Counted from the stretch's first letter, positions 34,840 through 44,149 are shown. The stretch: 64,000 bases of DNA from Paenibacillus stellifer (GCF_000758685.1 NZ_CP009286.1:5561001-5625000), one strand, 5' to 3'. Numbers and translations: made by a program. Notes: generated from the sequence alone by a model not told the origin.

Positions 34840-35724
34840 CTACTTCAACCATTTAGAAATACGGCTGGTAGAGATCACATAATAATGAGATTCAGCCGAT
34901 ACCTCAAATCCTACAGACTGATAGAGGTTTAAAGCGCGTCTATTTTCAGTGACTACTCCAAGACGTATCTTAGAACATTTCTGGTCGAGCAGGAGTTTAA
35001 CTAGTTCAGAAAGAATTGCACGGCCGTATCCACTGCCCTGGCATGATGGAAGTACACAAAAGTCATGAATAACAGCATGATCCATTTGAACATAATTGAC
35101 TCTAATCATTCCCACAGGGATCATGTTATCCTTAGCAACATAAGTTATACGTTCCGGTTCTCTCGTACGAGCAAAATAATTCCGAGTCCAAGACTCTGTA
35201 TCGCCAAAGGCTTGTGATGAACACCTAACCATAAACTCTAAATCCTGGTCATTTTCTAACCGCAACACCATGTCGGTCCGACATGATGCATCCCTTTGTA
35301 ATCGGTTCAATATCATGGAGAATTCAGACGTTGTTAAGCTTGCTCCTAAATGTCTTATAGTGTCTAAGCCTGATTCAGAGTTCGATGGTATCCTAAAGCG
35401 GCAAGATTGGATGCCTTGTAATTGCATATCTGATAGCGCTTGTTTCAGTAAGCCGATAAATACACCTTTGCGTCGAAAGTCAGGATGAACCATCCCGTTA
35501 ATATTAGCTTCGATTCCATCCGAGGTATACCAACTTAGAAAACCGACCAACTGGTTCTCAATTTGGCAAAGGTAAGCCTCATCTCCACCTATCTCCTTAA
35601 GGCTTTCTATACCTACTCTCAAACTTGACCTGTCGGATGTTTTGCACAGATATTCTAACCTTTGGATTTTATCGATTTGATGAATGGAGAAGTCTTTCAT
35701 TCTAATAATTTGAAATTCTTGCAT
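34840..35724 (-). CDS. GNAT acetyltransferase with two GNAT domains
   Basis: 294 residues. The N-terminal GNAT domain has NGMVHPDFRRKGVFIGLLKQ (acetyl-CoA loop Arg-Arg-Lys-Gly). The second domain has DFCVLPSCQGSGYGRAILSE (Q-G-x-G-x-G) and LGVVTENRRALNLYQSVGFE. Only the second loop fits the classic motif perfectly. GATGAGG precedes the ATG. The acceptor substrate is unknown; similar tandem GNATs act on small molecules or antibiotics. Confidence 0.86.
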   Translation of the reverse strand: MQEFQIIRMKDFSIHQIDKIQRLEYLCKTSDRSSLRVGIESLKEIGGDEAYLCQIENQLVGFLSWYTSDGIEANINGMVHPDFRRKGVFIGLLKQALSDMQLQGIQSCRFRIPSNSESGLDTIRHLGASLTTSEFSMILNRLQRDASCRTDMVLRLENDQDLEFMVRCSSQAFGDTESWTRNYFARTREPERITYVAKDNMIPVGMIRVNYVQMDHAVIHDFCVLPSCQGSGYGRAILSELVKLLLDQKCSKIRLGVVTENRRALNLYQSVGFEVSAESHYYVISTSRISKWLK

Positions 35725-35855
35725 CTAGTACCTCATCAAGAAGGAAACGTGCAGTTTATGGACGAGTAGGCACTATCCTTCTAAAATCTGTCCGCATTTT
35801 TATCGTTACCAATGGAACCGCCTCCTTAATCGTGTACCACGGCTTCTTCTTTTAA

Positions 35856-36578
35856 TTACATCGCCTTTGTCTTTCGGCAAGCTGGATAGGTACTGCATCC
35901 CCAAAAGGCTTGTCCCTCTTTGTTCTTGCGTGCCACCATCGGAGCGCCGCATGCGCATGTTACGGTTTTGACAACAGATCCGGTTGGAGCAGCTTTTTTC
36001 GGCTTCGGCTTCCCTTTGCCCGGCTGCCATTTTCCCCAGGCACGAAGCTTATTCTCGATAAGTCCGCCATGCCAGTAATCTACCTTGAATTGTTCGGCTT
36101 CCCGCTTCGCATCCGCAGTAAGATCGGAAGTGGTAATGAGCAGTGATAGGATACAGTCATGATTGCGCTTGGCAGCCACCAGTTCGCGAACCGTCATCAC
36201 CTGCACTTTATTGTGATCAGCGTAACATTTGGCTTGTACCGCGGTCTTTTCACCCCGTTTATCGGTAATGACCAAATCAACCCCGCCATCCCTGCCACCA
36301 ACACCTACCTCTTTAACTTTGTAGCCTTGATCCCGGAAATAAAGCGACAATAGCCTTTCGAACTCCGCACCGTTGATTTGATCCAAAGGGGTCTTTAGAA
36401 TAACTTCATCAGGTCTGCACGTTGTGGAAGACCGGTTAAAGGAAGCGGAAGTGTTCTTCTTTACTGCTGGTTGCCGTTTGCTCGGGCTACGGCGTTTTTT
36501 CTTCTTGATGCCTTGTAATAGGCCAGATACTACGGACAGGGCAATAATCAGTATTATAAATCCGATGATTTCTTTCAT
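35856..36578 (-). CDS. Membrane-anchored Mrr-type restriction endonuclease with zinc finger
   Basis: 240 residues. One N-terminal membrane helix (about 4-22) is followed by a basic stretch and an Mrr/PD-(D/E)XK catalytic domain (about 60-180): GGRDGGVDLVI (Asp101) and VQAKCY (Gln115-Ala-Lys117). The C-terminus carries a topoisomerase-type zinc ribbon with Cys208, 210, 228 and 234. AAGGAG precedes the ATG. It starts 24 bases after the DUF2075 helicase gene and is probably co-transcribed with it. No DNA methyltransferase is adjacent, so it resembles a type IV-like or housekeeping DNA-cleaving enzyme. Confidence 0.88.
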   Translation of the reverse strand: MKEIIGFIILIIALSVVSGLLQGIKKKKRRSPSKRQPAVKKNTSASFNRSSTTCRPDEVILKTPLDQINGAEFERLLSLYFRDQGYKVKEVGVGGRDGGVDLVITDKRGEKTAVQAKCYADHNKVQVMTVRELVAAKRNHDCILSLLITTSDLTADAKREAEQFKVDYWHGGLIENKLRAWGKWQPGKGKPKPKKAAPTGSVVKTVTCACGAPMVARKNKEGQAFWGCSTYPACRKTKAM

Positions 36579-36602
36579 AAAATACTCCTTCGTTATCGTT
36601 AT

Positions 36603-38480
36603 TTATCTGCCTTCCTCTAGCGCTACCCGCTGAAGTTGTCCTTCAATATAATTCTTTAGCTCAGGATTGCGGCAATACACATAACAGCCCTTTATGCCTC
36701 TGGAGATCAGCACTTTGTAGATATTCTTGATCAATGCCGTAAGCTGATGATTGTCATTCTTAAGGCCTCTTTTCCCCATGCTATCTTTGTATTCATCATA
36801 ATCGGCGTATATCTCCATGTTCTGCACATCAAACTTCAAATCATTGCCGATGATTACGCCCACATAGTCGAACTCCAGGCCCTGTGAAGTGTGGACGCAT
36901 CCGATTTGCTCAAGTCCTTGCTCATGAATTGCCCACATGTTTGAGATGGCCCGTCCATTCCACGGCATCCGGAAGTTATGCTCTTCAATAACGACATCGT
37001 CAATTTCGCCATTCCGGTTACCCTCGGTATCCTTGGTCCAGTTCCAGGCGAATCCGGCAAGCATCCGGGCTTTGTGCCCCTCATTCACTTTATCCTTGAT
37101 GGCCTGATAGAGCGCATGGGGAGTATCCATAAGTCTGAATTCAAAAGCATCCTGATCCCAACCATTGAAGTTGCCTGTCTGACGAATTTGAAAAATATGA
37201 TCAATCCAGTTGAGAAACCCCTCCGCTCCCGAACAGCGAAACTGCGCAGTAAGCGTATATTCATGGACCTCAGATTGATGAAGTTCCGCAACCCGTTTAA
37301 TTTCCGCTACCGATCCGATATCGTCCGGCCGAATCCGCTGGAAATCGTCAATGAAGAACACATTAATTTTGGAGGCAGCAATAATATCCTCGATCTGGTT
37401 GAGGCCCCGGTATTGATACGCCCCTTTCCCCTTTAAGCGATGGGCTTCATCAACAACCAACACATCATAGAAATGCTTAGGTGCATCATAGAACTGCCCA
37501 GATCCGGCAAAAAGTGACCGAGCCCTGGCTTTGTTCTTCGCCTGCCGCTTCGCCAATGTCTCCACCATTACCGTTCGAAAAGAGGCATTCGGCGCAATAA
37601 ATCTAACGTTTAGCTTTTGTTTCAGCAGGCCACCTAACGCATTCATTGAAATGACCGATTTTCCTGTGCCCGGGCCGCCTTTAATTAGGATGGTACGCTT
37701 CTTGCTCGTGTCTTTGGCTAACCTTATGATCGTTTCATATGCGACCTTCTGCTCGTCCAGTAAAATAAACTCGGAGTTCCCTTGAAACAATCCGTCTATA
37801 TGATCGATGAGCTTCTTCGAAGGCCGAATTCTCCCGTTCTCTATGAGATACAGCAGATTTACTCCGTTTCCGTTACCGATGTGCTTATGAAGGAATTCCT
37901 GGAGCTTTTGCGTGTCTTCCGCCATAAATAAAGGTGCCTTGCGAATATATGTTTCATAGCGTTCGTTCTTAAGCGGGTCTGGCTGAGGCGTCCGGTAATT
38001 ATGTAAGTACGCGCAGGAATGGCTGGTTAAATCGCTGCTATGAATCGCTTCATTCATATCCTCCAATTGCTGCCGGTAAGACCATGCCTGATAGGATGGA
38101 TGAGGTGTTTCGCGCTCCTTGCTTCCGATATGGGCAATGACCACATCTTCACGGTCCGTCTCCTTAGCGGCATCCCACTGCTTTAACTCCACGATCACAA
38201 AGTTGTCCTTACCCTCCGCGTTCTGCCCCGCCACAATGAAATCCACCCGCTTACTCGTAGCCGGAATGTTGTATTCGATCATAATTCCGCAGTCATCGGC
38301 GATCTTGGAATTGCGCACGACCCGCTCCATAAACTGCATGGAATTATTCCAGGCTCTTCGTTCTCCGGGGCTTGGCCGCATCCCCATTTTGCTGATAAAA
38401 GCATTCTCAATCTCTACAGTTAACTCGTTATTATCGACCTTCTCCTTGAAGGCTAGTGCACTGCTGCTATAAATGATCAT
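36603..38480 (-). CDS. DUF2075 nuclease-helicase (Schlafen-type P-loop helicase)
   Basis: 625 residues from the ATG at 38480, which has AGGAG eight bases upstream. A longer frame to 38525 lacks one. The N-terminal 200 residues contain a PD-(D/E)XK-like core (KRVDFIVAG...FVIVELKQWD). The middle has Walker A GGPGTGKS, Walker B VLVVDEAH and the DDFQRI segment. The C-terminal half has HTSQGLEFDYVGVIIG (motif V) and the KVLISRGIKGCYVYC end typical of DUF2075. Likely a DNA-processing or defence enzyme. The first gene of a two-gene unit with the Mrr-type nuclease, preceded by a leader with a terminator. Confidence 0.88.
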   Translation of the reverse strand: MIIYSSSALAFKEKVDNNELTVEIENAFISKMGMRPSPGERRAWNNSMQFMERVVRNSKIADDCGIMIEYNIPATSKRVDFIVAGQNAEGKDNFVIVELKQWDAAKETDREDVVIAHIGSKERETPHPSYQAWSYRQQLEDMNEAIHSSDLTSHSCAYLHNYRTPQPDPLKNERYETYIRKAPLFMAEDTQKLQEFLHKHIGNGNGVNLLYLIENGRIRPSKKLIDHIDGLFQGNSEFILLDEQKVAYETIIRLAKDTSKKRTILIKGGPGTGKSVISMNALGGLLKQKLNVRFIAPNASFRTVMVETLAKRQAKNKARARSLFAGSGQFYDAPKHFYDVLVVDEAHRLKGKGAYQYRGLNQIEDIIAASKINVFFIDDFQRIRPDDIGSVAEIKRVAELHQSEVHEYTLTAQFRCSGAEGFLNWIDHIFQIRQTGNFNGWDQDAFEFRLMDTPHALYQAIKDKVNEGHKARMLAGFAWNWTKDTEGNRNGEIDDVVIEEHNFRMPWNGRAISNMWAIHEQGLEQIGCVHTSQGLEFDYVGVIIGNDLKFDVQNMEIYADYDEYKDSMGKRGLKNDNHQLTALIKNIYKVLISRGIKGCYVYCRNPELKNYIEGQLQRVALEEGR

Positions 38481-38545
38481 GTCGGCTGCTCCTATAAATC
38501 GGTATATTTGCCTTTCTTGCCACATGCTTGCTCAGCCGGATACGC

Positions 38546-38586
38546 AAAAAAGAGGCAACTATCCCTTCGCTGGGATAAATGCCTCT
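38546..38586 (-). terminator. Intrinsic terminator in the leader of the DUF2075-Mrr operon
   Basis: On the minus strand AGAGGCA-TTT-ATCCC-loop-GGGAT-AGT-TGCCTCT is followed by six T residues. It lies between a good minus-strand promoter (38638-38666) and the helicase start at 38480, so it should interrupt the leader unless relieved. An upstream GGCC-AAAGCAT-GGCC hairpin (38602-38616) is also present. Confidence 0.72.
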
Positions 38587-38637
38587 GAATGGTCAGGTCA
38601 CGGCCATGCTTTGGCCTTGTTATATGCTTCTTAAATA

Positions 38638-38666
38638 AGAATATTATGGGTTTAAGGAATAGTCAA
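38638..38666 (-). promoter_or_regulatory. Promoter upstream of the DUF2075-Mrr leader
   Basis: On the minus strand TTGACT (38661-38666), a 17-base spacer and TATTCT (38638-38643). The transcript would have a leader of about 150 bases containing two hairpins. Confidence 0.6.
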
Positions 38667-38687
38667 ACTAAATAAGAGGCTGGAGGA

Positions 38688-39013
38688 TACCGAGGTTTCA
38701 TTGAAATGTATATGTTCATGAGATCGTATAATCTTCGATATTTTGCATCAGTGCCTGATGGTATACCTTCGCCTGAAAATCAACAAGGTGAAAAAAAGAG
38801 AAAGATATATATTGAATCAGAAATTCAGTGATTTCTCACCTGATCCTTCACCGGACGAACCATTTCCAAGGAAAGTTGGATATTTAAAAAAATCCCTGGA
38901 GTTAATTTGACCAGAGAATAATTCCATCCATTATTTTCAACAAAAATACAAATAATATATTTCAAATCATAATTTTTCCATGTCATTATTTGTAAGTAAC
39001 CCAATATATTCTT
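38688..39013. other. AT-rich intergenic region
   Basis: About 330 bases with no supported gene. Short frames exist on the minus strand but lack ribosome binding sites. The right part should hold the plus-strand promoter of the secreted-protein gene at 39032. Confidence 0.4.
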
Positions 39014-39031
39014 GAGGAGGTAGTATTGATT

Positions 39032-39643
39032 ATGAAACAAATGCTTGTAGTTTTATGTTCCTTTGTACTTATTTTCACGTTGGTTGTTCCTGCTGCTTCT
39101 GCCGCTCCTGTTTAAGAACTTAGCTCAGGATCCAAGTCGGATATTTCTTTAAATTCATCAAAAAGCCTTATTGATGCAGTAGAGCCATATGTTGAAGTGA
39201 CTAAAGATGGACTACTACAATTTAAAAAAGTTCCCCAGGCTATATATGATAAATATAGACTTGATGAACTACAAAAACATTTTGACAACCTAAATTCATT
39301 AGTTCGAAACGGTGATATCATCATCAATAGTGACTTAAGTATTGTTAACCAATCAATATCAACTATGGCTGTTTATGGCCAATGGACATATCACTGGTGG
39401 GGGTATGACCGTAATTTTAGCAACAGTGAAACACAGGACTTTGTAGATTATTGCAATTCAATTGCGGGCGGGGCTGGGATTGTTACAGGTGCTACCTCAT
39501 TTTTCCCACCAGTTGCTGCCATTTTTGGTGTCACAACTGGATACTTTACTTTGCTCGGTGCACGTGTTGTTGCTAATAACCAGGGTAATGGCGTATATAT
39601 TGGTGTGACTTGGGTCGCCGCATTTAATGTTGAACCGTTATAA
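39032..39643 (+). pseudogene. Secreted WWG-type protein with an in-frame stop
   Basis: GAGGAGG and ATG begin a clean signal peptide (MKQMLVVLCSFVLIFTLVVP, cleavage near AAPV). Codon 28 is TAA (39113-39115), after which the same frame stays open to 39643. The downstream part contains TYHWWGYDRNFSNSETQDFV and a Gly-rich hydrophobic stretch (about 150-185), ending GVYIGVTWVAAFNVEPL. I know this pattern only as an uncharacterised secreted family in Firmicutes. Translation would need stop-codon readthrough or restart at 39197, which would lack a signal peptide. Confidence 0.7.
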
Positions 39644-39673
39644 AATAATATTGAGAACGGAGGCTGGCAGCTG

Positions 39674-39853
39674 GTGAATACTAGTGTTCAAACCACCCTA
39701 TCAATATTAATTATATTAATCAGTTTCTCGTATTTGATTCTTTATTTAAGAGTGAAGAAGAAAAATGATAAGTTCCCAGTAAAATACAAATTTTCTTTCT
39801 TCATTGTTTTCTTATTATTATTTATCCCTCTAATCTTCTCTTTCAAAAACTAG
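39674..39853 (+). CDS. Small two-helix membrane protein, immunity-like
   Basis: 59 residues from a GTG start with GGAGG nine bases upstream. Helix 1 (TLSILIILISFSYLILYL) and helix 2 (FSFFIVFLLLFIPLIFSF) flank a basic loop (RVKKKNDK), giving a hairpin topology. It begins 30 bases after the WWG-type secreted protein gene and shares its terminator. The pairing of a secreted Gly-rich protein with a tiny membrane protein recalls bacteriocin-immunity pairs, but no homology supports that. No family recognised. Confidence 0.6.
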   Translation: MNTSVQTTLSILIILISFSYLILYLRVKKKNDKFPVKYKFSFFIVFLLLFIPLIFSFKN

Positions 39854-39907
39854 TATAGTTCTCACACAAAACTTCTTAGCTGAATCTCATACTTAATTGA
39901 AAAAATT

Positions 39908-39950
39908 ATAAAGAAAACATATCCTTCGTTTATGGATATGTTTTCTTTAT
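39908..39950. terminator. Bidirectional terminator
   Basis: Perfect 17-bp inverted repeat (39908-39924 and 39934-39950) with a nine-base loop; the AT-rich outer arms give T runs in both directions. It ends the secreted-protein/two-helix gene unit. Confidence 0.85.
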
Positions 39951-39951
39951 G

Positions 39952-40077
39952 CCCAACATATTATTTAGACGTGGTGATTACAAGGATGACTATAACCCTT
40001 GGGCAGAAACTTTGCCTTTTATAGATACTCTTAACTCAAAGAAATGGATCACCGGGCCGAACACACCCTCAGCTTAA
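39952..40077 (+). other. Possible 3' fragment of a lost gene
   Basis: An open frame without a start codon reads RRGDYKDDYNPWAETLPFID and stops at 40075-40077. The composition looks protein-like, but it begins right after a terminator, so it is at most a C-terminal relic. Confidence 0.25.
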
Positions 40078-40094
40078 TATGGAATTACGGAAAA

Positions 40095-40301
40095 TCAATC
40101 TTGATCTGACTCATCCATCTCTTCCATCCACCCTTTCACTCCTAGTGTTCTGTTAACAACTGTCATGACACTCGCCACTGCCTGAACGCCAATGGATCCC
40201 TTCGGTCCCTCGCTCAATACGGAGGCCACAAAGAACTTTGATATGTTAAGAACGTAAATCACGTTAATGATACAAGTCGACCTCCTCTCGGCTGAACCCA
40301 C
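40095..40301 (-). CDS. Small hypothetical protein after the second germination operon
   Basis: Up to 68 residues. The core INVIYVLNISKFFVASVLSEG resembles short spore-coat or germination proteins with an N-I-Y-V-L-N motif. Strong AGGAGG occurs inside the frame near 40279-40284, but no canonical start codon in this frame is well placed after it, so the true start is unclear (GTG 40301 is the outer limit). The tail is acidic (MEEMDESDQD). Function unknown. Confidence 0.35.
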   Translation of the reverse strand: MGSAERRSTCIINVIYVLNISKFFVASVLSEGPKGSIGVQAVASVMTVVNRTLGVKGWMEEMDESDQD

Positions 40302-40435
40302 ATCGAAAAAGAACTCTACCTTTACAAAGCAAATAAGTAGTATCGATAATTTCGCCTACTTGTGATATGGTTCTCCGTATCACTCTAACGGCGAAAAATT
40401 ATATCGTTATACAACAAAACAATCTGACTGCTAAC

Positions 40436-40458
40436 AAAAAACCGCTTATTTCAAGCGG
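40436..40458 (-). terminator. Terminator of the second germination operon
   Basis: On the minus strand CCGCTT-loop-AAGCGG is followed by TTTTTT, 25 bases beyond the GerC-type stop. Confidence 0.85.
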
Positions 40459-40483
40459 CTCGGTACGATTTGCTTGTTTTGAA

Positions 40484-41578
40484 TCACATCAACCGCTCAA
40501 CATTATTTAAAGGTTGTATTTTGATGTCGTAGTCAACATTAATCTTAATGTTTCCCCAATATTTCAACCATTGCTTTTCCGTAATTTCTTTAGAAAACGG
40601 CTTAAGCGAATGTGTTCCTACCTCTAAGGGATCTACTTTCCACCGTTGCATTCTTTTTAATAAATCTGACGTCTGTTCCTCCAGGTAAATCTCAATCTCT
40701 TGAATTACATGTTCCAATTGTTCCTCACTTTGAATCTCCTTTTCTCCTTGGTATTCCTCAATTCTTCCGTTCAATCCCACGTGTAAAGACAAGGAAGAAT
40801 AGTCTCTGGATAGTTTCATTCGAACATTGGATCGAACACGTCCTAAACTGACAGATAACTTTGGAATGGCCAAGACTTTTAGGAAATGATCGTTATCCAG
40901 AAGTTGAAAGATTTCATCATCTACGTCTTGAATAACCATTACTTCTTTATCCTCTTGGAAGAAAGCTGTCCCTATGTAATTGAAATTGTTCTTATCCGAA
41001 CGAAAAACCGGCAGGATCGGAGCCTCAAGTGGGGAGTATAACTTCTTCATAAATTGATGAATATTGACGATGCTCATTTCACCTTGGTTATAATCCTCGT
41101 AATGCTTTAACATCCGATAAAGAAAATAATCTTGGTTCTCTTGCTTCGTCAATTGATGTTTTATGTATTCATCAAAATTGCCTCTGACAATCAACAAATA
41201 GACACGCATTGAAATATCGGGATCAACAAGTATCGTATTGACCAGTTTTTCAATGCCCCCTTTTTTTGCCAGTTCCTCATTAATTAATACCATTCGCAGC
41301 TGCCCCTGCTTTAGTTCCCGATTATAAATTAAATTAAACTCCTTGCCTCCCTGTTTTAAAAGATCGACTTCCTTGGTGAGAAGACGTTTCTTTTCTTGGA
41401 TGAGCGGCGGTACTAATGTGCTGATTTTAAACTTTCCTTCCGTCCCCTTGTCAACCGACCAGAAAACTACCGGAGCGATCTCTTCGATCATATTGTTCTC
41501 GACATATGGAGAAGAACAGCCGGCCATCCACATAAGGCAAGCAATCGCCAATAAACTATAGTGCTTGTAGGGTACCAT
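40484..41578 (-). CDS. Ger(x)C family spore germination lipoprotein, second operon
   Basis: 364 residues with a lipobox (LMWMAGCSSPY). The sequence follows the GerC plan: LVPPLIQEKKRLLTKEVDLL, REL..GQLRMVLINEELAKKGG, a VSLGRVRSNVRMKLSRDYSS segment and a C-terminal domain with LEHVIQEIEIYLEEQTSDLLKRM. It is more divergent than the GerC at 2327-3556 and has a slightly shorter first domain. AAAGGAG precedes the ATG. Third gene of an A-B-C operon. Confidence 0.9.
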   Translation of the reverse strand: MVPYKHYSLLAIACLMWMAGCSSPYVENNMIEEIAPVVFWSVDKGTEGKFKISTLVPPLIQEKKRLLTKEVDLLKQGGKEFNLIYNRELKQGQLRMVLINEELAKKGGIEKLVNTILVDPDISMRVYLLIVRGNFDEYIKHQLTKQENQDYFLYRMLKHYEDYNQGEMSIVNIHQFMKKLYSPLEAPILPVFRSDKNNFNYIGTAFFQEDKEVMVIQDVDDEIFQLLDNDHFLKVLAIPKLSVSLGRVRSNVRMKLSRDYSSLSLHVGLNGRIEEYQGEKEIQSEEQLEHVIQEIEIYLEEQTSDLLKRMQRWKVDPLEVGTHSLKPFSKEITEKQWLKYWGNIKINVDYDIKIQPLNNVERLM

Positions 41579-41579
41579 G

Positions 41580-42695
41580 CTACATACTCTCCTTTCGTTT
41601 CACTGCAGTGAAAAGGATCGTAGGAACAAGTAGATAAAGGAATGCGCTAATCCAGATTTGAATGTTTAGTAACATCTTTTGACCCGGAACGGTTTGCCAT
41701 AACCAATGATTCATGAAGATGATGCTTATCAAAATAACGAACCAGCTGGACAATAATCCGATCCGGGTCGTTTGTTCGTTCATTTTCCTCATAAAGATTC
41801 TTCCGGCTCCATAAAAACACAACAAAAGAATCGAGATATCAAACACATAAGTAAACATATGGAAAGAAATAAGGATATAATCGATTCGTTCTAAACCGCC
41901 CGTTTGAATATAGCTTCCCATATATACTAACGGAAAATTGATCTTGCTCAAGTAGTGAGAACCGTAAAACAATACCGAGGCAATGAACAAAAATGAATAT
42001 TCCATGATCGACAGCATGTTTCCAATGACCAGATATTTCATTATTTTTTTATTGGAGCTTAACCATGGAACCATAAAGGCCAAATATACCGGACCGGAAA
42101 GTGCCGACCAAATAAACAGCAAACCGCGCCATGATTGTTCTGACCATTCGGTGGGTATGAGAGGATACAAATCGCGGTAATTTGCAATCGGCGGAAAGAA
42201 AAAAGGAATAAACATGATTACGATCCAAACCCCGCCAAGAAAGGCGATGACAACAAAACGCAATGTTTTCTCCATTCCATGTGAAGCCACAAATAAGCTG
42301 ATCAAAAGAATCATTAGGATCAGCCAATTCTTATTCATTGATGGATAAATAAAACTATGGAGCATTTCAACGTACCCCAGTGTGATGACAGAAATTTTTG
42401 GCAATAGTATCAGAAACCCAAGTATCGCGAAAATTTGAACCGTCCGTTTCCCGAAGAGCTGTATAAATCCTTGATATCCTTTCGCTGCATAACGGGAAGT
42501 AAACCATTTAGAAAGCATCATCAAATTCAGTTGAGACAGCAGCCCCATGACGATAATTCCCCAAACCATATACGAATGAACCAGAAAAGTTGGCATTATT
42601 AAAATAAAATAATGCATTTGTGTGCGGTTCACCAATAAAAGGAAGTAGATGCCGCCAAGGGTGGAAGTTCGATTGTACAAGGATAAGCTCTTCAC
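41580..42695 (-). CDS. Spore germination protein, GerB/GerAB family, second operon
   Basis: 371 residues from a GTG start at 42695, which overlaps the GerA stop and has AGGAGA upstream inside the GerA gene. A longer frame to 42791 would lie deep inside GerA and is not supported. Ten hydrophobic segments, including LGGIYFLLLVNRTQMHYFIL, the GKRTVQIFAILGFLILLPKI region and a late WLWQTVPGQKMLLNIQIW. Probably the germinant-binding subunit of this receptor. Confidence 0.9.
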   Translation of the reverse strand: MKSLSLYNRTSTLGGIYFLLLVNRTQMHYFILIMPTFLVHSYMVWGIIVMGLLSQLNLMMLSKWFTSRYAAKGYQGFIQLFGKRTVQIFAILGFLILLPKISVITLGYVEMLHSFIYPSMNKNWLILMILLISLFVASHGMEKTLRFVVIAFLGGVWIVIMFIPFFFPPIANYRDLYPLIPTEWSEQSWRGLLFIWSALSGPVYLAFMVPWLSSNKKIMKYLVIGNMLSIMEYSFLFIASVLFYGSHYLSKINFPLVYMGSYIQTGGLERIDYILISFHMFTYVFDISILLLCFYGAGRIFMRKMNEQTTRIGLLSSWFVILISIIFMNHWLWQTVPGQKMLLNIQIWISAFLYLLVPTILFTAVKRKESM

Positions 42696-44149
42696 TTCTT
42701 CATCTCCTGCCGCCATTTCCGTAGTGGTTTTAGGTAATCTGGACGCGTTCTCATCCATATTAAAGGGCCGCGGATAAAAAGATCCAACCAACCCTTTCCA
42801 TAAAAGGGGGAGATCGGCGCGAAATAAGGTTGACCTAATGACGTTAATCCATGGAGATGTGCTAGTGTCCCGATCAGCCCGATCACGATTCCCGGCAACC
42901 CAAGAAACGATGCAAGGATAAGAAGAAACACTTGCACCAGCACCATGGATTTCGTCATTTGATAATTAGGGACTAAGAAGAAAGCAATAGCGGATATCCC
43001 CATCAAAACAATCAATACTTTACTTGCAAAGCCTGCTTCTACAGCCGCTTGTCCAATGACGATACCCCCGATAACCCCTAACGTTTGACTCGTTTTGGTC
43101 GGCATTCGCAAACTTGCTTCTTTGATGATTTCCAGCGTTACAATCATGGATAATCCCTCCACAAACGGAGTAAAGGGCAATTTACTTCTCGATTCCAATA
43201 ATACGAACAGAATCGGAAGCGGAACCATTTGGTAATGAAACGTCGTTAACGCAACATAAAAAGGAATCAACGCCAAAGAAACAATAAAACTTCCGTACCG
43301 GATTAAACGTAATAAACTGGCTACCGTCCAACGAAGGAAGTAGTCTTCCGGCGATTGGAATAGATGAAAAAAAGTAATGGGCGCCAGTAAGGCAAACGGT
43401 GAATTGGAGACTAACAGCGTCAGCTTTCCCTCACCTAAAGCGTAGGCGCAGGCATCCGGCCGATCCGTTTGTAGAAACTGCGGAAAGACCGAATGATGAT
43501 GATCTTCCATAAAAGCTGCGAGCTGCGAGGAGTCTAAAAATTGATCGAAATCCACACTCTCAATCTTTTTTCTTGCATAGGAAATAAATTTCGGATTCGT
43601 TAATCCGTCTATGTACAGCAACACAACTTTCGTTTTACTCAGTGAACCGACAGTGAAGCTTTCCGACTTTAATGTCGTTATAGGCAAGCGCCTGCGCAAC
43701 ATTGTAATGTTTTTATCGATTTGTTCGCTGAAGCTGTCTTTCGCTCCATAGATAACCGTTTCCGTTTGAGAAGATTCAACTGCCCTACCCAAGGTGGTTT
43801 CCAACTGGACGCCTACCCATTGATCGTTGACTGCATCGTTTAGAAGAATATATCCTTGCATTATTTTTTGTTGAGCTTCTTCGATCGATGTCACTTCCGA
43901 AACTTTGGCATTGGTTATGCATGAAGAAAGGGAATTGCCGTCACATCGATGAAGCGGCTGAATAATCGCCTCGTTTAAACGCTCTTGATCGATTAACGTA
44001 TTTATGTATAAAAGATGGACTGAGGCACTGGTACCCATTCTGTGTTCAACGACTTCGGCATCATCCATATGGTTTAATTTCTGTTTTAATTCATCAAGCC
44101 ATGTGGGCAATTGATAACTTTTCATTTGTGGGTCGTATTTTTCAACCAT
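42692..44149 (-). CDS. Spore germination protein, GerA family, second operon
   Basis: 485 residues from the ATG at 44149, which has TGGAG upstream; an ATG at 44164 is also in frame. A soluble domain (about 1-280) is followed by membrane helices with FTPFVEGLSMIVTLEIIKEA and RMPTKTSQTLGVIGGIVIGQ, where the first operon has RLPRPIGSAVSIVGALVIGQ. The Pro-rich loop and short basic tail are conserved. The gene is more AT-rich than the first operon, which suggests separate ancestry. Confidence 0.93.
   Translation of the reverse strand: MVEKYDPQMKSYQLPTWLDELKQKLNHMDDAEVVEHRMGTSASVHLLYINTLIDQERLNEAIIQPLHRCDGNSLSSCITNAKVSEVTSIEEAQQKIMQGYILLNDAVNDQWVGVQLETTLGRAVESSQTETVIYGAKDSFSEQIDKNITMLRRRLPITTLKSESFTVGSLSKTKVVLLYIDGLTNPKFISYARKKIESVDFDQFLDSSQLAAFMEDHHHSVFPQFLQTDRPDACAYALGEGKLTLLVSNSPFALLAPITFFHLFQSPEDYFLRWTVASLLRLIRYGSFIVSLALIPFYVALTTFHYQMVPLPILFVLLESRSKLPFTPFVEGLSMIVTLEIIKEASLRMPTKTSQTLGVIGGIVIGQAAVEAGFASKVLIVLMGISAIAFFLVPNYQMTKSMVLVQVFLLILASFLGLPGIVIGLIGTLAHLHGLTSLGQPYFAPISPFYGKGWLDLFIRGPLIWMRTRPDYLKPLRKWRQEMKK

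Noticed and set aside
38825..39040. 71-codon minus-strand frame
   Set aside because: AT-rich, overlaps the ribosome binding site and start of the secreted-protein gene, no start signals.
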